From Arthrobacter sp. efr-133-R2A-120 (GTDB lineage Bacteria; Actinomycetota; Actinomycetes; Actinomycetales; Micrococcaceae): a DNA stretch of 61,001 nucleotides. The position numbers and the translations under genes are program-made. The stretch lies in assembly GCF_030209835.1 (NCBI RefSeq), contig NZ_JARVRF010000050.1:1-61001 (forward strand), in the 5' to 3' direction. Below are positions 59,915 through 61,001 of the stretch, piece by piece. Under the pieces are notes generated by a model that did not search any database, had not been told where the DNA came from, and worked only from the letters and a program-made list of their open reading frames with translations. How positions within the stretch are numbered: the first letter of the stretch is position 1; the number at the start of each line of letters is the position of its first letter.

Positions 59915-60913
59915 GTGCAGTTGAGTCAAGCGTTGGTCAAGACCGCGGCCGGGTGGCTGCTCGGTCTGATGCTTGCCGTGGCCGCTGCGATCGTTTCCAT
60001 CAACCTGGTGAGCAACTCCATAGCGAGCCCGCAGCAGCAAGTGCGCGATTACATCGCGGCTCTCCAGCAGGGACGCGGCGGGGAAGCCCTTGGGCTCCTG
60101 CACTCGTCAGTACCCAACGCCAATGCCGCGATGCTGGACGGTACGGCCCTGCAGACGGCGGCGTCGAAGATCACCGATATCAAGCTCGGCAACGCCGAAT
60201 CCCGTGGCGGCAACCGGGTGACAGTCCCCATGGACTACCAGATTGACGGCAAGGCCCTGCACTCGGACTTTCTGCTTGAACGGACGGGCACCGAGTGGCT
60301 GTTCTTCGGCAAATGGTCCTTCGTGCCGTCATCCTTGCCGACGATCGAGGTCACCGTGGTGAATGCCAACGAGGCCACCCTGAATGGCGTCCCGGTGAAC
60401 TTGCCCAATGGCCGCAACAGCTTCGCGGTGTTTTACCCCGGCCAGTACGAAGCCAGCCTCACCGGCAAATATTTCTCGGCGCCGGCTACCAGCACCTCGG
60501 TGACCACCGGCGCCCTGCCTCAGGCACCCGTCAACCTTCTGACCAGGCCAACGGACGCCATGATCAAGGTGGTGAGCGACAAGGTCAAGGAATTCCTGGA
60601 CACCTGCGCCGCTGACGCCACCAAGCAGCAAAAGCTCCAGCCCGACTGCCCGTTCTACCATGTCACCAATAGCCGGGTGGTGGACGGCACCATCAAATGG
60701 GAAATCACGGAATATCCCAAGGTCAGTATCGACCCCTTTAACGGACAGTGGGTCGTGGCGCCCCTCAACGGCAAAGCCAAGGTAACAGCCCGCGAAATCG
60801 ACCTCTTCAGCGGGCTGGTCGGCGACCTCAGCGCCGTTCACGACTTCAGCTTCACCACACGTCTGGACATAGGGGCGGACACCATCACGGTCACCCCGGT
60901 GGTGAGCTTCTAG
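59915..60913 (+). CDS. Membrane-anchored hypothetical protein
   Basis: 332 aa. One N-terminal helix (WLLGLMLAVAAAIVSINLVSNSIA), then an extracellular part with NTF2-like features (QQVRDYIAALQQGRGGEALGLLHSSVPNANAAML) and beta-rich repeats, and two Cys (CAADATKQQKLQPDCPFY) that could form a disulfide. Possibly a cell-envelope protein; no family recognised. GTG start; TAACGT lies seven bases upstream, another leaderless start. Ends 35 nt before the IS terminus. Confidence 0.7.
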   Translation: MQLSQALVKTAAGWLLGLMLAVAAAIVSINLVSNSIASPQQQVRDYIAALQQGRGGEALGLLHSSVPNANAAMLDGTALQTAASKITDIKLGNAESRGGNRVTVPMDYQIDGKALHSDFLLERTGTEWLFFGKWSFVPSSLPTIEVTVVNANEATLNGVPVNLPNGRNSFAVFYPGQYEASLTGKYFSAPATSTSVTTGALPQAPVNLLTRPTDAMIKVVSDKVKEFLDTCAADATKQQKLQPDCPFYHVTNSRVVDGTIKWEITEYPKVSIDPFNGQWVVAPLNGKAKVTAREIDLFSGLVGDLSAVHDFSFTTRLDIGADTITVTPVVSF

Positions 60914-60948
60914 CTTCGACGGCTAAAGCCCGGTCCAGCCAGCCCCGC

Positions 60949-61001
60949 CTAGGGCGTGTCTCCTAAAGTTCGGGCTGGTGGTCCGGGATGCTGGATGGGT
61001 G
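60949..61001. mobile_element. Right-edge insertion-sequence terminus (partial)
   Basis: Exact reverse complement of 3-55. The inward end reads CTAG then GGCGTGTCTCC. The rest of the element lies outside the window. Confidence 0.6.

Noticed and set aside
1..61001. CRISPR arrays, rRNA genes, phage or plasmid origins
   Set aside because: No regularly spaced identical repeats, no rRNA sequence, no integrase or replication protein seen. The tandem and palindromic repeats found do not have CRISPR spacing.

Overview
The window is GC-rich, densely packed bacterial DNA. Gene content and protein style point to a Micrococcaceae actinobacterium of the Arthrobacter/Paenarthrobacter/Pseudarthrobacter kind: an Mrp antiporter operon with fused A and B subunits, an XRE-MurA fusion, DUF4235, an HAD-GH15 fusion, a HerA-like DUF853 protein, many 4-nt ATGA/GTGA gene overlaps and many probable leaderless genes. 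The first and last ~53 bases are exact inverted copies of each other and look like the end of an insertion sequence next to CTAG. The segment is therefore either a contig that stopped in a repeated IS or a block bounded by two inverted IS copies.

Layout: (1) 0-7.4 kb: a YbdK-type carboxylate-amine ligase, an XRE-MurA fusion and a thiamine-related ECF transporter (ykoE, fused double ATPase, ecfT) behind a TPP riboswitch and an SD-masking hairpin, then a NUDIX hydrolase. (2) 7.4-14.2 kb: DUF4235 and the complete Mrp Na+/H+ antiporter operon. (3) 14.2-25.9 kb: a UMF1-type MFS transporter; an amino-sugar cluster (ROK regulator, NagZ-like GH3, NagB); a KhtT/KhtU-like cation antiporter; dCTP deaminase; a secreted CAP/propeller protein; an SRPBCC protein; tRNA-Gly(CCC); a 44-aa basic protein; and an N5-carboxyethyl-ornithine synthase-like enzyme. 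(4) 26-36.5 kb: MFS, LysR, a TetR with two operator-like sites and a small membrane protein, panD, an AEC carrier with a possible 14-codon leader ORF, an HAD-GH15 fusion with a damaged phosphatase motif, an LLM oxidoreductase, a SnoaL-like protein and a solute-binding lipoprotein.

(5) 36.5-44 kb is an accessory zone: GNATs, NUDIX, a phosphotransferase, a SUKH (SMI1/KNR4) + KptA pair, small hypothetical proteins, and three genes each carrying an apparent single-base frameshift. (6) 44-46.4 kb: an ABC-F protein behind a long leader with short upstream ORFs and hairpins. (7) 46.4-54 kb: a tightly overlapping minus-strand operon with a polar amino-acid-type ABC transporter, three flavin-dependent luciferase-like monooxygenases, a DUF1684 protein and a 40-codon ORF. 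Next to it, in the opposite direction, are an FAD/NAD(P)-binding protein and a GNAT. It resembles uptake-plus-oxidation systems for modified (for example S-alkylated) amino acids, but its substrate cannot be read from sequence. (8) 56.8-60.9 kb: DinB, a RibD/DHFR-like reductase, the HerA-like ATPase and a membrane-anchored hypothetical protein.

Two families of palindromic dispersed repeats are visible: a 68-bp element at 3.1 and 56.3 kb, both copies overlapping stop codons, and a nested GACGCTCGCTCA element at 21.1 kb. Eleven starts have a TANNNT hexamer 6-7 nt upstream, which suggests leaderless transcripts.
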